Positions 8,352-18,600 of a DNA stretch of 64,000 nt are shown piece after piece; position 1 is the first letter of the stretch, and the number at the start of each line of letters is the position of its first letter. The stretch comes from Fibrella aquatilis (GTDB lineage: Bacteria; Bacteroidota; Bacteroidia; Cytophagales; Spirosomataceae), in the NCBI RefSeq assembly GCF_017353255.1, contig NZ_JAFMYU010000018.1:1-64000 (forward strand), written 5' to 3'. The translations under genes were made by a program, and so were the position numbers. A model generated the notes under the pieces. It had not been told where the DNA came from and searched no databases. It saw only the letters and a list, made by a program, of their open reading frames with translations.

Positions 8352-9788
8352 TCATTTAGTAATCGTAAACGAGTCAATTTCTTTTCCGTCGCTGGTTAAC
8401 TGCTTAACCTTTAGCGTGTTACCGGCCACATCAGCAACAGTTAGTGAGTGTACGTTGGCAATAAATCTGGTGGTAAACTCCTGGTATGAACCGGGTTCGT
8501 TAGTTTGGTCCTGGTCATACAGAATCTGGCCCCCGGCCCCCGTAATGACGTAAACAATGCCGTTGGGAGTAGTGTTGGTTTTGCCGTCAAATGCTTTGTC
8601 CAGCGTCCAGCGTCCATTAACGGCCCGGCCCCGGTAAGTTCGGTTGCCCATGCTGGCTATGAGCTGCACGCCTTGAGGGTTGGGCACAAACCGCAGGGGA
8701 GCCGTGCGCTGGTAGTTATGCACGTGTCCGTTAAACACCACGTCGACCTTACCGGCTTCAAGCAAGGGGCATAGCAGCCGCATCTGCTGTTGTTCAAAAT
8801 GGGTGCGCGACGAGCTGAAGCTAGGGTGGTGGTACATCACAAAGCGCCAGGTGGCACCCTGCGCGGCGGCCAGGTCTTTCTTCACCCAGTTCAGTAATGT
8901 CGAATCGGTGAAGTTCACGTAGGGGTTCGAGTCGATGATGGTCCAGTGGGCGTTGCCATAGTCGAATGAGTAGTTGGTCATACGGGGGTAGTTGTTACCA
9001 GCGGCCTCGGTAAACGCTGCCCGATTGCGCTTGGTGGCTATTAGCGGCGGCACCAGCGGGCCACCTTCCTGACCCACGGGGCCGTTCAGCGGTTGGTTCC
9101 AGTAGTAATAGTAAGCCAGGGCGTCGGGTTTTTCGTCCAGGTTACGCACCTCCGTGTCGTGGTTGCCGGGGGCGGCTACCATTGGCACCGACCGCATCAG
9201 CGGGGCACCATTGCTGTTGGCTTTGTCGGCGTTGTAGATCGGCCAGAATTTGGTGCGGTATTCCCACGCCAGTCCGTAGTCATACACAATGTCGCCGGGC
9301 ACCACTACCAGGTCGGGATTGGCCTGATAAGCCTGATAGGCCAGTCGTTTTTGGTCGCCGGTTTCGGCACCAATATCGGCGAAGGCCACAAACCGGTAGG
9401 GCTGGTCGGTGGTTTTGGGGGCATGGCCCGTGGCCGAAAAAACAACGTTGCCCGCCTTCAGCACCCGATAGTTGAACAACGTGCCGGGTATCAGGCCCGT
9501 TAGGGCGGCGTGGTACACCCGGTGTTTGCGTATACCGCTCACCGTGATACGCCGGTGGGTAGGCGGGGGGCTGCTGAGCCACGCTGTGGTGCTATCGGGG
9601 CGGTACTCAACGCGCCACTCGGCGTCGGCATCGGTAGTGTGCCAGAGCAGTTGCAGCGACGTGGGCGAGGGGGCTTTCCCGATTTGCAAGTAGGGCCTGG
9701 TGAAAAAGTGTTTGTCAGAAGCCTTGTTTTGGGCGCAGGAGACCAGGGTAAGGGTGAAAAACAGAAACAGCAGAAGGAGTTTTCTCAT
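8352..9788 (-). CDS. purple acid phosphatase-like metallophosphoesterase, lipoprotein
   Basis: A 478-aa protein. The lipobox LVSCAQ at about residues 15-20 suggests a lipoprotein. An N-terminal fibronectin-III-like domain (about 25-125, YLQIGKAPSPTSLQLLWHT) as in purple acid phosphatases is followed by the metallophosphatase core: FADIGAETGD, VVPGDIVYD, APGNHDTE, VMYHHPSF and FNGHVHNYQRT. This is a complete dinuclear metal set. It probably forms one transcript with yrdC upstream (45-base gap) and the nuclease downstream (30-base gap). Confidence 0.9.
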   Translation of the reverse strand: MRKLLLLFLFFTLTLVSCAQNKASDKHFFTRPYLQIGKAPSPTSLQLLWHTTDADAEWRVEYRPDSTTAWLSSPPPTHRRITVSGIRKHRVYHAALTGLIPGTLFNYRVLKAGNVVFSATGHAPKTTDQPYRFVAFADIGAETGDQKRLAYQAYQANPDLVVVPGDIVYDYGLAWEYRTKFWPIYNADKANSNGAPLMRSVPMVAAPGNHDTEVRNLDEKPDALAYYYYWNQPLNGPVGQEGGPLVPPLIATKRNRAAFTEAAGNNYPRMTNYSFDYGNAHWTIIDSNPYVNFTDSTLLNWVKKDLAAAQGATWRFVMYHHPSFSSSRTHFEQQQMRLLCPLLEAGKVDVVFNGHVHNYQRTAPLRFVPNPQGVQLIASMGNRTYRGRAVNGRWTLDKAFDGKTNTTPNGIVYVITGAGGQILYDQDQTNEPGSYQEFTTRFIANVHSLTVADVAGNTLKVKQLTSDGKEIDSFTITK

Positions 9789-9833
9789 GAAATGCGGTGT
9801 GCGGTCAGGCTACGGCTCAAGTTGAGAAAAGAT

Positions 9834-10460
9834 TCAGTCCCAATCAACTTCGCCCAGGCCCTGCCGCACCACCCTGAAGTCATCGTTGGTCGCATCCACA
9901 ATTGTCGACGGCTCATATCCCCCGATGCCCCCGTCGATGATGATGTCGACGTCGTGGTAATATTTCTCGAAAATTAGCTCCGGGTCGGTGGTGTATTCCA
10001 CGGTGTCGGGCGTCTCGTCGCGGAGGGTGGTGGTAATGATGGGGTTGCCCAGTTCCTGCACCAAAAGTCGGGGGATGGCGTTGTCAGGAACGCGGATGCC
10101 GACCGTTTTTTTGTTGGTGTTCAACAACTTAGGCACGTTATTTGTGGCATCGAGGATGAACGTGTAAGGCCCCGGCAGTAGCCGTTTCATGAGCTTGAAA
10201 GCTGAATTACTTACGCGGGCATAGTCAGCAATATGACTCAGGTCATAGCAGATAAACGAGAAGTCATTCTTCTGGGGTTTGATGCCTTTGATCCGCGCCA
10301 CCCGCTCCACCGACCGGGCATTATGAATGTCGCAGCCCAGTCCATAAATGGTATCGGTCGGGTAGATCACCACCGCCCCTTCGCGCAGCGCACGCGCCAC
10401 CTCACGCACCCGTTGCAGGTCAGGATTAGCCGGATAGAGTTTGATAAGTTGAGCGGGCAT
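9834..10460 (-). CDS. L-threonylcarbamoyladenylate synthase (YrdC/Sua5 family)
   Basis: A 208-aa YrdC-domain protein. The family makes threonylcarbamoyl-AMP from threonine, bicarbonate and ATP for the tRNA t6A37 modification. Seen: EGAVVIYPTDTIYGLGCDIHN, KRLLPGPYTFIL, VGIRVPDN and PIITTTLRDE. It lacks the C-terminal Sua5 extension, so it is the short form. It starts 4 bases from the left end of palindrome H4, so transcripts entering from the glycosyltransferase must cross the hairpin. Confidence 0.9.
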   Translation of the reverse strand: MPAQLIKLYPANPDLQRVREVARALREGAVVIYPTDTIYGLGCDIHNARSVERVARIKGIKPQKNDFSFICYDLSHIADYARVSNSAFKLMKRLLPGPYTFILDATNNVPKLLNTNKKTVGIRVPDNAIPRLLVQELGNPIITTTLRDETPDTVEYTTDPELIFEKYYHDVDIIIDGGIGGYEPSTIVDATNDDFRVVRQGLGEVDWD

Positions 10461-10463
10461 GAG

Positions 10464-10568
10464 AAGGGAGTTTAACGTGTAAAGTCTAATGTTTAAAGTT
10501 GGCTTACGCGAACACTACTCTTGCGTAAGCCAACTTTAAACGTTAGACTTTACACGTTAAACTCCCTT
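10464..10568. repeat. heptad palindromic element H4
   Basis: Arms 10464-10509 and 10523-10568 (46 bp) are complementary with a single mismatch. TAA recurs at 10473, 10480, 10487 and 10494 (period 7). The core is GGCTTACGC...GCGTAAGCC. Its loop side TACTCTTGCG is identical to that of the element at 61130. The right arm contains the stop codon of the glycosyltransferase (10557-10559) and encodes its last residues. Confidence 0.9.
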
Positions 10569-11564
10569 CATTTCCAGCCGCATACCCCCTTTAAATGCCC
10601 GCCGGGTGAGGTAGTAGCGGTACATGCCGTTGATGGGCAGTTTGAGGTGTCCGAGCCTGAGAATCAGGCGAGTAAGTAGGTCTGGTGTTTCGATTTCGCG
10701 CAGTAATCGCCCAAATTTGTCGGCTAGTTCGTGCTGCTCGGCGTAGAAACATTTGCGGATAAACTGCCGCACCCGCATGGCCAGTGCATGGCGTTCGTCG
10801 GGGGTTTGGCACAGGGTATTCGCTTTGAAACACACTCGCAACGTCGATTCAAGCAGGGCGTTTTCGGGTAATGTGATCTGCTGTCCCAGCGAGTGGGGGA
10901 GGCGGCGTTTTTGGGTCAGCACCTCGTCGATGTAGGCATATCGGTACTCGCGGGAAGAGCGCACCCAGAAGTCGAAATCTTCAAAAGCAAGGTCCTCATC
11001 GTAGCCACCCAGCTCGTCGAGCATGCTACGGCGCATCATCATGGTGGGCGTACAGATGAAATAGCGCTCTAAAACGGCCTTAAACACGTCGCCGCTGGGT
11101 ACCGGTACACTTGCATGACCAGCGGCGTTGAGGGGAAAATGGTGGCCCATCACGTTGCCTTGTGAGCTGATGAGTGCGGCATTGGTGAAGACCACACCAT
11201 AGAAGGGAGGCAGGGACAAAAAACGCGCTACCTGCCGGGCTACCCGGTTGGGCATGAGCAAGTCGTCGGCGGCCAGATCAATCACAAAATCGCCCGTAGT
11301 GAGCGCCAAACCCTGATTAAAGGCCCTGCACAGGCCCACGTTGGTGGTATTCTGAACAAACTGAACGGCGGGATGCTGCTGGCAAAACTGCCTGATCTGA
11401 CCTGCTGAATCGTCGGTGCTGGCGTTGTCGATGACCACCAGTTCGATGTTGGCATAGCGCTGATCGACCACCGATTGCAGGCTATCTATTACATAGTCGG
11501 CCTGGTTATAACAGGTGCAAATAACCGACACCCAGGGGCGGTGCTGATTCAGGAACGGATCCAT
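10557..11564 (-). CDS. family 2 glycosyltransferase
   Basis: A 335-aa GT-A glycosyltransferase. The N-terminal domain shows VSVICTCYNQADYV, IELVVIDNASTDDS and VIDLAADDLLMPNR (DxD-like). The C-terminal third is helical and basic. It transfers a sugar from a nucleotide-sugar to an unknown acceptor, probably a cell-surface glycan. I prefer the start at 11564 (MDPFLNQHRPWVSVI); an upstream in-frame ATG at 11606 adds 14 residues without family support. The final residues EMKGV are encoded by repeat H4. Confidence 0.87.
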   Translation of the reverse strand: MDPFLNQHRPWVSVICTCYNQADYVIDSLQSVVDQRYANIELVVIDNASTDDSAGQIRQFCQQHPAVQFVQNTTNVGLCRAFNQGLALTTGDFVIDLAADDLLMPNRVARQVARFLSLPPFYGVVFTNAALISSQGNVMGHHFPLNAAGHASVPVPSGDVFKAVLERYFICTPTMMMRRSMLDELGGYDEDLAFEDFDFWVRSSREYRYAYIDEVLTQKRRLPHSLGQQITLPENALLESTLRVCFKANTLCQTPDERHALAMRVRQFIRKCFYAEQHELADKFGRLLREIETPDLLTRLILRLGHLKLPINGMYRYYLTRRAFKGGMRLEMKGV

Positions 11565-11820
11565 AGGCAGCAGCGGGCGAGATACGGTGACAGACAGGCG
11601 ATTCAAAACGTTCTGGTTGGTGTGTTTTTATATACAATGAAACTTACGAAGAAAATACTAAGTAGCTCTATTGATTTTAGCGACCGGAAAAAACTGCGAT
11701 TATTTTGACGGTACGGTCAAATCTGGCACAATTTTTAGTCTGTAATGGGTACAGGACGCGGGCAGGTTGCCAGCCAGGTTTCCTGCCTAACTCTGTATCA
11801 CATTTATGGGTTAGGGTTTG

Positions 11821-11854
11821 CAAACGCCACTTCATTTATTGGAGGTGGCGTTTG
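11821..11854. terminator. hairpin at the 3' end of the YihY-like gene
   Basis: CAAACGCCAC (11821-11830) pairs with GTGGCGTTTG (11845-11854) around a 14-base loop. It is followed on the plus strand by TTGTTTTTG. The hairpin overlaps the last codons and stop (11832-11834) of the minus-strand gene. On the minus strand it lacks a T run, so terminator function is a guess. The region 11565-11820 shows no gene. Confidence 0.5.
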
Positions 11855-12782
11855 TTGTTTTTGCGCCAACCGATGGGTTCTTCTCGCCCTCCAGATCGAA
11901 CAGATTTACGTTAATCTCGAACCCGAGGATGAGCAGCAGCGATACCAAATTGGTCCAGATCATCAGGGCGATGAGCGTACCGATAGAGCCGTACAGTTTG
12001 TTGTATGAACCAAAGTTGGATACATAATAGGAGAACGCCAGCGTGGTCAGTACAATCAACACTGAGGCCGTAACCGAGCCTGCCGTCACAAACGTCCACT
12101 TCATGTTTACGTCGGGACCAAAGCGGTACAGTAGGGACACCACACCTACAAACACGGCAAATACCAACAGGTAGCGAGCCACCTTAAGAGCAAAATACAC
12201 CACGGCATTGTTGAACACCCCAAAGCGGGCCAGGTAGTCGATCACTACGCCGCCTACCACCAGCAGCGTAATGGCCAGAAATAGCGATAGCGCCAGGGCC
12301 ACCGTCAACCCTACGGCAACGCTTTTCTTGTAGAGAAACGTGCGTTGTTCCGGCACCTCGTGCGACGAGTTAAAGGCGTTCATGAGTGCCGTCATGCCAC
12401 TCGTGGCCGAATAGAGCGCCAGCAAAAAACCAACCGACAGCACCCCGCTCCGTGGTCGGCTGATGATGTCCTTCAGCGTAGGTCCTACCGTGTCGAAGGT
12501 GCCACCGGGCAGCACACGGGCAAAGAAATCCATGATGGCATTCTCATTAACGCTGGGTATATACGGAATGAGCGTGAAGAGAAAGATGATGGTGGGGAAA
12601 ATGGCCAGGATGAGGTTATACGCCACCGACGCAGCCCGTTCGCTCAGGTCATTGTCGGTGAGTACGTCGGTGATTTTCTTGAGAAACGTGTACCAGTCGC
12701 GTTTGGAATTAAGGGCGTTATGGTCACGGAGCCAGACTCGTGCGCCCGACAGAGCCTTGAGGCTCATTAATTTTTCAAACAT
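11832..12782 (-). CDS. YihY/BrkB-family inner membrane protein
   Basis: A 316-aa polytopic membrane protein of the YihY/virulence-factor BrkB family (older name 'ribonuclease BN' is a misannotation); function unsettled. It has about six hydrophobic segments and the family patterns DNDLSERAASVAYNLILAIFP and SYYVSNFGSYNKLYGSIG. I chose ATG 12782 (MFEKLMSLKAL). ATG 12821 is also in frame but overlaps the thioesterase by 20 bases. It lies 19 bases downstream of the thioesterase and is probably co-transcribed with it. Confidence 0.87.
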   Translation of the reverse strand: MFEKLMSLKALSGARVWLRDHNALNSKRDWYTFLKKITDVLTDNDLSERAASVAYNLILAIFPTIIFLFTLIPYIPSVNENAIMDFFARVLPGGTFDTVGPTLKDIISRPRSGVLSVGFLLALYSATSGMTALMNAFNSSHEVPEQRTFLYKKSVAVGLTVALALSLFLAITLLVVGGVVIDYLARFGVFNNAVVYFALKVARYLLVFAVFVGVVSLLYRFGPDVNMKWTFVTAGSVTASVLIVLTTLAFSYYVSNFGSYNKLYGSIGTLIALMIWTNLVSLLLILGFEINVNLFDLEGEKNPSVGAKTTNATSNK

Positions 12783-12801
12783 GTTCGCTGAGTATCGTTG
12801 C

Positions 12802-13230
12802 TTATACCGTACCAACTTCATGGTTAAAAAAAGGTTTAAGGCGTTCGAGAAGGGCGGCGGGCGATCCGCAGAGCCGCCCGGTGTCCATACGTTGAAAGAC
12901 CAGCGTGGTTTGCCCACTGTTGAGCAACTCGCCAGCCTCATTGCGGATAATGTACTGAAACACAATCCGGGCGCGGGGCAGTTCGGGAATGGTCACTTCC
13001 ACCGTAAGCAGATCGTCGTAGCGGGCGGGCTTGTGGTACCTCGACGTGTTTTCATATACGGGCATCTGCACGCCGGAGGCTTCCATCTCGCGGTAGAGAA
13101 ACCCCAGGCTCCGCAACGCCTCTACCCGCCCGATTTCATAAAACCGGCCATAGTTGCCGTAATATACGTACCCCATCTGGTCTGTGTCGGCATAACGAAC
13201 GCGGAAGGGGTGTGTGGTGAAATGATACAT
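12802..13230 (-). CDS. acyl-CoA thioesterase, YbgC/4HBT family
   Basis: A 142-aa hotdog-fold thioesterase. The signature VRYADTDQMGYVYYGNYGRFYEIGR carries the catalytic aspartate of the 4-hydroxybenzoyl-CoA thioesterase family. It hydrolyses acyl-CoA (or acyl-ACP) in the cytoplasm; the substrate is not evident. It is upstream of the yihY-like gene. The region 13231-13370 holds no recognised signal. Confidence 0.88.
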   Translation of the reverse strand: MYHFTTHPFRVRYADTDQMGYVYYGNYGRFYEIGRVEALRSLGFLYREMEASGVQMPVYENTSRYHKPARYDDLLTVEVTIPELPRARIVFQYIIRNEAGELLNSGQTTLVFQRMDTGRLCGSPAALLERLKPFFNHEVGTV

Positions 13231-13370
13231 GGGTTACGGAAAAGAGTGAACATCAACGCTGCCAGTGGAGGCTACCGTTTGCACAACTGTGAACTACATG
13301 ACTTGCAACGTTGACCTGCCACGAGATCAAACTGCCTGACACCGCATGCCCAAAGTCTGTCGAGTACCAT

Positions 13371-15494
13371 TCACGCTGCATCAGTGTTAAACAGCGTTGG
13401 CAGGTTTACGTTAAATTCGGCTGACTCCTGCGCCAATGGCGACTTTTCGGTGGGTGCCGACAAGCAAATACTTACAGTAGTACCGCCATTGGGTCTGCTG
13501 CTGATGCGTAGGCTTCCCTGTTGGCGGTCCATCATCTCCCGACATATCTGCAAGCCTAAGCCTACTCCCTTTTCACCCATTGTGCCTGAACGAACATCAG
13601 GAGAACCAAACAGCGTCTCCAATTGCTCCACAGACATACCAAGGCCCGAATCCCGAATTTGAAGCTCAACTGTTTCACCCTGACGAACGGAGTGGATACG
13701 AATGTAGGCTCCTGTCGGGCTGAATTTGATGGCGTTGGCTACTATGTTACGTATGACCGCCCGCAACTGGTGCTTATCTGCCAGCACGACATGAGCTTTA
13801 TCTATCTGATTAATAATAATCAAGTTCTTCTGATAGATAAGTTCACTGGCTTGACTAATGACCTCTTCGGTGATGGTAGATAGGCTGGTTGGCTGAAGTA
13901 TGGATTGAAAGCCCTTCAGTTGTATCATCGACCAGTCTAATAGGTTGGTTAATAAGGTAAGTACGTTATCCACCTGCTTATCGAGTCGGTTCATCAGCGG
14001 AACCAACAGTTGCGGTTGGTCATTAGCCGACCGGACCTCGCGAAGATTCGTTTTCATAATCGCTATGGGGCTACGTAAATCATGGCTTATCAGCGAGAAA
14101 AGCTTGTCTTTTACGGCATTTGTCTCGGCTAGTTCATTAGCTGTTTTTTGAAGCAGTGCCTGCTGCTGTATGAGAAGTGTATTTTTCTGTTGCGATTTTC
14201 GTAAAAAATAATAGACAACCCCCATCAATATAATCAATAACGTGATAAAAGCAGCACTAGCAAATCCTGTTCGCTGGGCCACCAAAAGTTGCTCTTGTTG
14301 ACGTAATGTATTTAGCTGAGCGATTTGTACGTTTTTTTGAAGTAGCTTGATTGCTTTCTCCTTATTTTCAGCCTCAAACCTTGCTTGCATCTGCGCAATT
14401 AATTTTGTATTATTTTCAGTAAATTTCTTTTCTTTTAGATGGTGGTTTTCGCGATAGGCTGCTAATGCTTCACGGAAACTGCCTTTAGCTTCCAATGCTG
14501 CTCCCAAACAGGTAAGGGAAGCCATCACTCCGTTTGCTTCATTATTTTGGCGAGACAACTGTAGGGCGTAACGTGCCTGGTTGAGTGCTTCACCAGAGAG
14601 GCCCATAGCCAGGTAGGCAGTAGCTGACTCCCGCTTCGAACTGGCCATAAACGAAATTAGGTTCAGCGCATGTGCCTGTTTGTAAGCCTGTCTGAATAAC
14701 TCAATGGCTGCTTTGTGCTGCCGCCGCTTACACAGGTTAATGCCCAGCACCTCCAGCGTTTCAATCACTCTATTTGGCGATTTAGTCAGGCGGGCAAAAT
14801 ACATGGCCTCTTTAAAGTGAAAAGCTGCGGCTTGTAAATCGCCTTTTTTCTCCAGCATCTCGCCTCTGGTTAAACAGGCGTACATACGGTCGACGGGGGG
14901 CCAAGAGCGTTTATCCAATGCCAGGTATTTGTTCGTGTAAAACGCTACCATTGGCTTATTATTCATCTCATTAAACAGGCTGATGAGTAACAGATAGTTA
15001 GAAGCCAGTGTAGGGCCATCTTCGTGGCTAATCAGATACGTTAAATTTTCGCCAATTTGGTCGACGGCTTCTGGAATCTGGCCTGCATCGGAATAGATCA
15101 TTGCCAGGGTATATTGGTATTCTACTAGTCGTTTATCGTCATGGGCCTGTTGCGCATAGCGTATAGCTTGCCGGATGGGTTGAATGCCTTGTTGATAATG
15201 CCCTTGGTGTCGATAGTATCGGGCAAGGAAAAAGTGTAAATCGCTGGCATACGCTGGCGAGAACGGTTTGTTCAACCGTCGTAGACCACGTTTGGTGAAC
15301 ACATAGACACTATCCAGCCTACTTTCATTGAAGTAATGTTGGGCAATCAAAGCGCAGAGTCGTACTTGTGCACTGTCAGAAGGCGATTGGGCTAACGCCT
15401 TTTTCAATACAGACAACTCAACGGCATGGTTAGGTTGACCCAACACCACAGTTGCGCTGACAAAAAGGATTACGGCCAAAAGAGGGATACGCAT
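13371..15494 (-). CDS. TPR sensor histidine kinase (HisKA/HATPase)
   Basis: A 707-aa kinase. A signal peptide (MRIPLLAVILFVSATVVLGQ) is followed by about seven TPR-like helical pairs (residues about 40-370), a coiled coil, a membrane helix (GFASAAFITLLIILMGVVYYF), a HisKA domain with FSLISHDLRSPI, and an HATPase with NIVANAIKFSP, DSGLGM and GVGLGLQI. There is no attached receiver and no adjacent regulator, so it is an orphan. It starts just past the terminator of the surface-protein cluster. A start 18 codons upstream falls inside that terminator and is rejected. Confidence 0.88.
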   Translation of the reverse strand: MRIPLLAVILFVSATVVLGQPNHAVELSVLKKALAQSPSDSAQVRLCALIAQHYFNESRLDSVYVFTKRGLRRLNKPFSPAYASDLHFFLARYYRHQGHYQQGIQPIRQAIRYAQQAHDDKRLVEYQYTLAMIYSDAGQIPEAVDQIGENLTYLISHEDGPTLASNYLLLISLFNEMNNKPMVAFYTNKYLALDKRSWPPVDRMYACLTRGEMLEKKGDLQAAAFHFKEAMYFARLTKSPNRVIETLEVLGINLCKRRQHKAAIELFRQAYKQAHALNLISFMASSKRESATAYLAMGLSGEALNQARYALQLSRQNNEANGVMASLTCLGAALEAKGSFREALAAYRENHHLKEKKFTENNTKLIAQMQARFEAENKEKAIKLLQKNVQIAQLNTLRQQEQLLVAQRTGFASAAFITLLIILMGVVYYFLRKSQQKNTLLIQQQALLQKTANELAETNAVKDKLFSLISHDLRSPIAIMKTNLREVRSANDQPQLLVPLMNRLDKQVDNVLTLLTNLLDWSMIQLKGFQSILQPTSLSTITEEVISQASELIYQKNLIIINQIDKAHVVLADKHQLRAVIRNIVANAIKFSPTGAYIRIHSVRQGETVELQIRDSGLGMSVEQLETLFGSPDVRSGTMGEKGVGLGLQICREMMDRQQGSLRISSRPNGGTTVSICLSAPTEKSPLAQESAEFNVNLPTLFNTDAA

Positions 15495-15524
15495 GAGCAA
15501 ATGTCTGAGAGGGGTACAAGTACG

Positions 15525-15569
15525 TAAAAAACCCAAAAATGCCTGCAAAATGCAGGCATTTTTGGGTTT
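15525..15569 (-). terminator. strong intrinsic terminator of the surface-protein cluster
   Basis: Perfect 19-bp stem: 15529-15547 pairs with 15551-15569 around a 3-base AAA loop. On the minus strand the stem is followed by a T run (15525-15531 region). It lies 66 bases after the stop of the 1434-aa protein and closes the cluster. It has no heptad phasing. Confidence 0.85.
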
Positions 15570-15634
15570 GTACCAACACTATACGTGAATATAGTTTTTA
15601 CTGAATCGTCATGAATGAGCGGCCCGTTTGGTTA

Positions 15635-18600
15635 TTACCGGACACCGCCCCTGGTCTTTCTGACAACAAACGGCGCACAGGCAGCCGTTGGACAGTTACA
15701 TACTGTTGGTTGGAGTAGTACAGTGCGATCCGTAAAACACCCCTGGGTATTATACACTCTGATCGTATAGTATTGGGCACTAACCGGACTTGCCAGGCTG
15801 GCAGCTATTATCCCATTAGTAGGAATCGCCTTGGCCGTGCCCGATAGTGAGGTCGCCGGATCAAAGCTAGTCCCCAATGAATACTGGAATGTATGGTCCG
15901 CCTGGAAGCCCGTTAAGCGTAGGTAGCCGTTGGTTTGCGGTGTACTACCCGTACAACTAGCGGCTACGGCTTGTGCGGTAAAGTTGGGGAGGATGTCTTC
16001 TTCCACAATATAGGGGCAGCAGCTGTAGTCGGTACATAACCCAGGCAACTGATTACTGGTTAGGTTATAGGCTCCCGGACTGCTCACCTCAAGGGTGGCG
16101 GCAGTAGCCCCAGGCAAGGCAATGCCGTTTTTAAACCATTGGTAGCTGGCACGGCCCGCAGGCGCGGTCAATACAATGGTATATGATTCGCCTGCGCACA
16201 GCCGGACGGGTACGGATGTACACACCTGAGCGGTACCGCCGGGTATTGTAGCCACGTTGTACAAAATACCACTACTATCAGCTTTTGTCTGAAGCGTGAG
16301 TTGTACTTGCTGACCAGCACCGATGGAACTGACTCGCCAGATGCCGACTGGCTTGCCCGGTGTAAAGGTTGTTCCGGCGGGTGGTGTATACCCAGTTGGG
16401 AGGACAGATAGCCCCACTGACGTAGAATCACGAACGTCTACGTTGGTGGCAGCTGCATTGCCGGTATTTGTCAGGATGACCGTGTACGAAATGATGTCAC
16501 CTACGCTGGCCTTGGACTTGTTTACCAATTTTTTTACCGACAAAACTGGTTTTAGTAGATAAAACCCAGCGTCGAGGTCAGGATAGAACTCGCCATTGGC
16601 CAGCGTAACCGACTGCGTACGACCAGTGGCCGGGTTGGGATCAGAGTCTTTCGATCCGTCGCCGCCCTGTTGGGCTGCCGTAGCCGTATACCCGGCGGGG
16701 GTGGTAAAGCCTACCGAGTAGTTCAGACCGCTGCCGGGGGCCAGGCCCGTGAAACTGTAGAACCCGCTGGCGTTGGTGACGGTTGTGGCAGAGGCTACCC
16801 CATTGGTGTAGAGCGTAACCCGTACGCCTGCCAGTGGCGTATCGCCCGCGTTCTGAATACCATTATTGTCCGTATCGACGAAAACATAATCGCCCAAGCC
16901 GGCCGCGTTGGCAGCACAGTTTTGCGTAAACTGCCGGGTCAGGCTACAGCCGTTTAGCATGACAGTTAAACTAACGGTTTGCCCCGATGGTACACCAACT
17001 ACTTGGCTTCCAACCACATTGCCTGCTGAAGCAACAACGGAAGCACCCGCAGTTGTCGTAAAACTAATGTCGTACGTAGCGATACCCTGGCAGGTAATCT
17101 TTGTGAGCAGCGAAGGCACTGGATTTACCGTAACCATTGCTGTGGCCGTGCCTGAACAACCACCCCCCGTCGTCACGGTCACCTGGTAGGGCGTGGTAGC
17201 CGCCGGGCTAACGGTTAAGGCATTAACTGAACTGGCCGCGCCGCCTGTCGAAAAGCGGTAGGTGCCTCCTCCACTGGCCATCAACGTGGTGGATTGCCCC
17301 GCACAGATTGTTGCCTGCGCGGCAGATAAACCGGCTACCGGTAGTGCATTGACTTGAACGGTGATAGTAGCACTTGTAGAACATAGCGGGCTACTACTCA
17401 CCGTAACCGTGAAGGTTTTGGTGCCGGTGGTCAGACCCGTTGCCACAACGGCTGATGTGGCGGCACCCGTTAGCTGTACGCCGGCGGGCGCGGCCCAGAC
17501 GTAGGTGTAACTACCCGTCGGGCTAACCAGAGCCGACAGGCTAATAGGGTTGCCCTGACACACTGAGAGACTGCTGGCCGTGATCGTGATAGAAGGGGGA
17601 ACGCAGGGTACATAGGCAGCATCGTACGAAAAATTGTTCTCGCCTGACCGCCCCAATACGAAACTGATTAACCCGCTACTATTGACATCGGTGTCGATAT
17701 TATCACCGTTGGTACCCGTCGCGGCGTTGGGCTTGCTGCTCAAGAAAGCATTACTGGTTGTTACGCTGGCAGGGAAGCTCAGCGAATAGGAACCACCGGC
17801 CGTCAGCCCCGTTAGGCCATAGACAAAACCGGTCGAGTTTGTACCAACACCGGTTGAGAAATAATATTCGCCGTTGGTGTTGGTTGTCACGTTGATACCC
17901 GCCGCAGGCAGTCCGGGGCCTTTTAAGGTCACGGTGACGCCCGCCAACGGGGCCTCACCGGGGTCCTGCACCCCATCGTTGTCGGTATCTAGCCAGACCC
18001 GGTTGCCGATCATCACGGGCGGCAGGTCGCAGAAGGGAACTACCTCGCCTAAACCGGCTGCCTTCCCGAAGTCGGCCAGGCCGGGGTCGGTGCCAGTCGA
18101 ACTGCCGTTATACAATCGGTACGACTGCGCCCAGGCTCCGGTGGTGTTGTTCATCCAGCGGAAACCCCCGTCGAAAAACCCGTCGACACCGTTGTCAATA
18201 GCCGGGTCAAACACCACCGCAACGGTTTCAATGAAGCCCGGTATCTGGGTCATGGTGCCCAGGCTGACCTCATCGTGGTTCACACCGATGCCCGTAGTGC
18301 CGGAGATAGCCCCATTCACCACGCCCCCCGTCGCAATGGGGTAGCCATCGCCGTGGTAGAATTCGGCCCCACCTGGTCCCTGCCCCGTGTTCTGCTCAGA
18401 CATGCCGTTGCCCTCAGAGCGACCATTGCTCTCCAGCGTCCAGCCCCGTTCGGGCGAACCCCCGGCCCGCAGCAGGTCGCCCCCAATCCGGCCCTGATAC
18501 AAATCTGTCGTGGCGGGGTTGTCGCGTGTCTGACTGCCCGCAATGTCGCCTATGCGGTCGCGCAGGCCGATGATGAGGTCGCCGTTGTCGAAGGCCAGGT

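Noticed and set aside
15529-15569. Terminator hairpin considered as a heptad element
   Set aside because: It has no 7-base phasing or conserved core, and it has a standard T run.
15598-15780. Possible frameshift extending the 1434-aa protein into another frame
   Set aside because: The protein ends with a Cys/basic tail that resembles its cluster partners, so the existing stop at 15635 is credible.
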